Assembly (NCBI GenBank): GCA_025362765.1
Contig: JANYFI010000261.1
Coordinates: forward strand, 1 to 6,227
Origin: Ferruginibacter sp.
GTDB lineage: Bacteria; Bacteroidota; Bacteroidia; Chitinophagales; Chitinophagaceae
Direction of reading: 5' to 3'
Length of the DNA stretch: 6,227 bases
The position numbers and the translations under genes are program-made. A model generated the notes under the pieces. It was not told the DNA's origin. It saw only the letters and a program-made list of their open reading frames with translations, and searched no databases. Shown piece after piece: positions 5,777 through 6,227 of this stretch; positions within the stretch are counted from its first letter, which is position 1, and every line of letters begins with the position of its first letter.

Positions 5777-6227
5777 ATGTTTAAATGGCAAAAGCAGGGA
5801 AGGGTTTTCAATCCTGTAGAAATAAAAAACAGATTTTGGCTAAATGAATTTGCGCAAGGCCCGTCCGTATTGATTTTTGATGATTTTGTGCGGGTATATT
5901 TTTCTTGCCGCCCCGTCCCTGATGATAGAGGTCAGTATGTTAGTTTCTCTGCGTTCGTAGATTTAAACAGGAAAAATTTATTTGAAATAAAAAAGGTTAG
6001 CCAGGAGCCAATTTTGAGCTTAGGAGAGCTTGGCACTTTTGATGAATTTGGAACTTACCCGGTTTCAGTAATAAAGCACAACGATGAAATCAGGGCCTAC
6101 TATGGAGGATGGACAAGGTGCGAATCTGTTCCATTCAATGTTGCCATTGGTTTCGCCATCAGTAAAAATAACGGGGAGAGTTTTGAAAAACAAGGCAGCG
6201 GGCCATTATTATCATATTCTCCGGATG
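5777..6227 (+). CDS. beta-propeller glycosidase-like protein, 5' part (3' end outside window)
   Basis: The first 150 codons of an open frame running off the window; it begins MFKWQKQGRVFNPVEIKNRF. Recognisable blocks are FAQGPSVLIFDDFVRVYFSCRP split over residues 25-46, SFSAFVDL (57-64), FDEFGTYPVSVI (about 86-97), YYGGWTRC (106-113) and NVAIGFAISKNNGESFEK (119-136). Repeated strands ending in aromatic and Asp-rich turns, and phrases like AISKNNGESFEK, fit the five-bladed propeller fold of the GH43/GH32-like superfamily. Homologues in polysaccharide loci of Bacteroidota and other bacteria are usually labelled hypothetical or glycosidase-like. No signal peptide is visible, which argues against a secreted hydrolase and for a cytoplasmic role on sugar intermediates. 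Catalytic residues cannot be judged from a fragment. The start at 5777 lies 11 bases after the WbqC stop codon, so it is very likely in the same operon. Confidence 0.82.
   Translation, partial: MFKWQKQGRVFNPVEIKNRFWLNEFAQGPSVLIFDDFVRVYFSCRPVPDDRGQYVSFSAFVDLNRKNLFEIKKVSQEPILSLGELGTFDEFGTYPVSVIKHNDEIRAYYGGWTRCESVPFNVAIGFAISKNNGESFEKQGSGPLLSYSPD

Overview
The window is AT-rich, its genes mostly lack clear Shine-Dalgarno sequences, and three intergenic sites match the TAnnTTTG -7 element of Bacteroidota promoters. Together with the protein families present, this suggests a Bacteroidota chromosome, plausibly a Chitinophagaceae-like or related gliding/environmental lineage. The phylum call is fairly firm. 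The family call is a guess from sequence style only.

The region is part of a surface polysaccharide (O-antigen, capsule or exopolysaccharide) biosynthesis locus. From left to right: (1) the 3' end of a plus-strand GT4-type glycosyltransferase, positions 1-278. (2) A complete minus-strand GT4 glycosyltransferase of the CapM/PglA-like type, 313-1455, convergent with the first gene. (3) A roughly 300-base spacer with a weak terminator-like hairpin group. (4) A minus-strand, full-length glutamine-dependent asparagine synthetase (AsnB family), 1757-3631. (5) A 359-base divergent spacer (3632-3990) with a candidate promoter for each direction and two inverted repeats. (6) A tightly packed plus-strand operon: a DegT/DnrJ/EryC1/StrS (sugar) aminotransferase at 3991-5061, a WbqC-family protein at 5061-5765 that overlaps it by one base, and the first 150 codons of a beta-propeller, glycosidase-like protein from 5777 that runs off the window.

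Taken together, the aminotransferase probably makes a nucleotide-linked amino sugar (of VioA-like 4-amino-4,6-dideoxyhexose type, an inference). WbqC and the propeller protein are O-antigen-locus proteins of unresolved function that may modify or handle that sugar, and the two glycosyltransferases assemble the repeat unit. The AsnB-type enzyme may supply asparagine or may amidate a sugar-linked carboxylate. No transposon, CRISPR array, tRNA or rRNA was seen. The most interesting parts are the divergent control region and the aminotransferase-WbqC-propeller cassette. Nothing here proves a new system.
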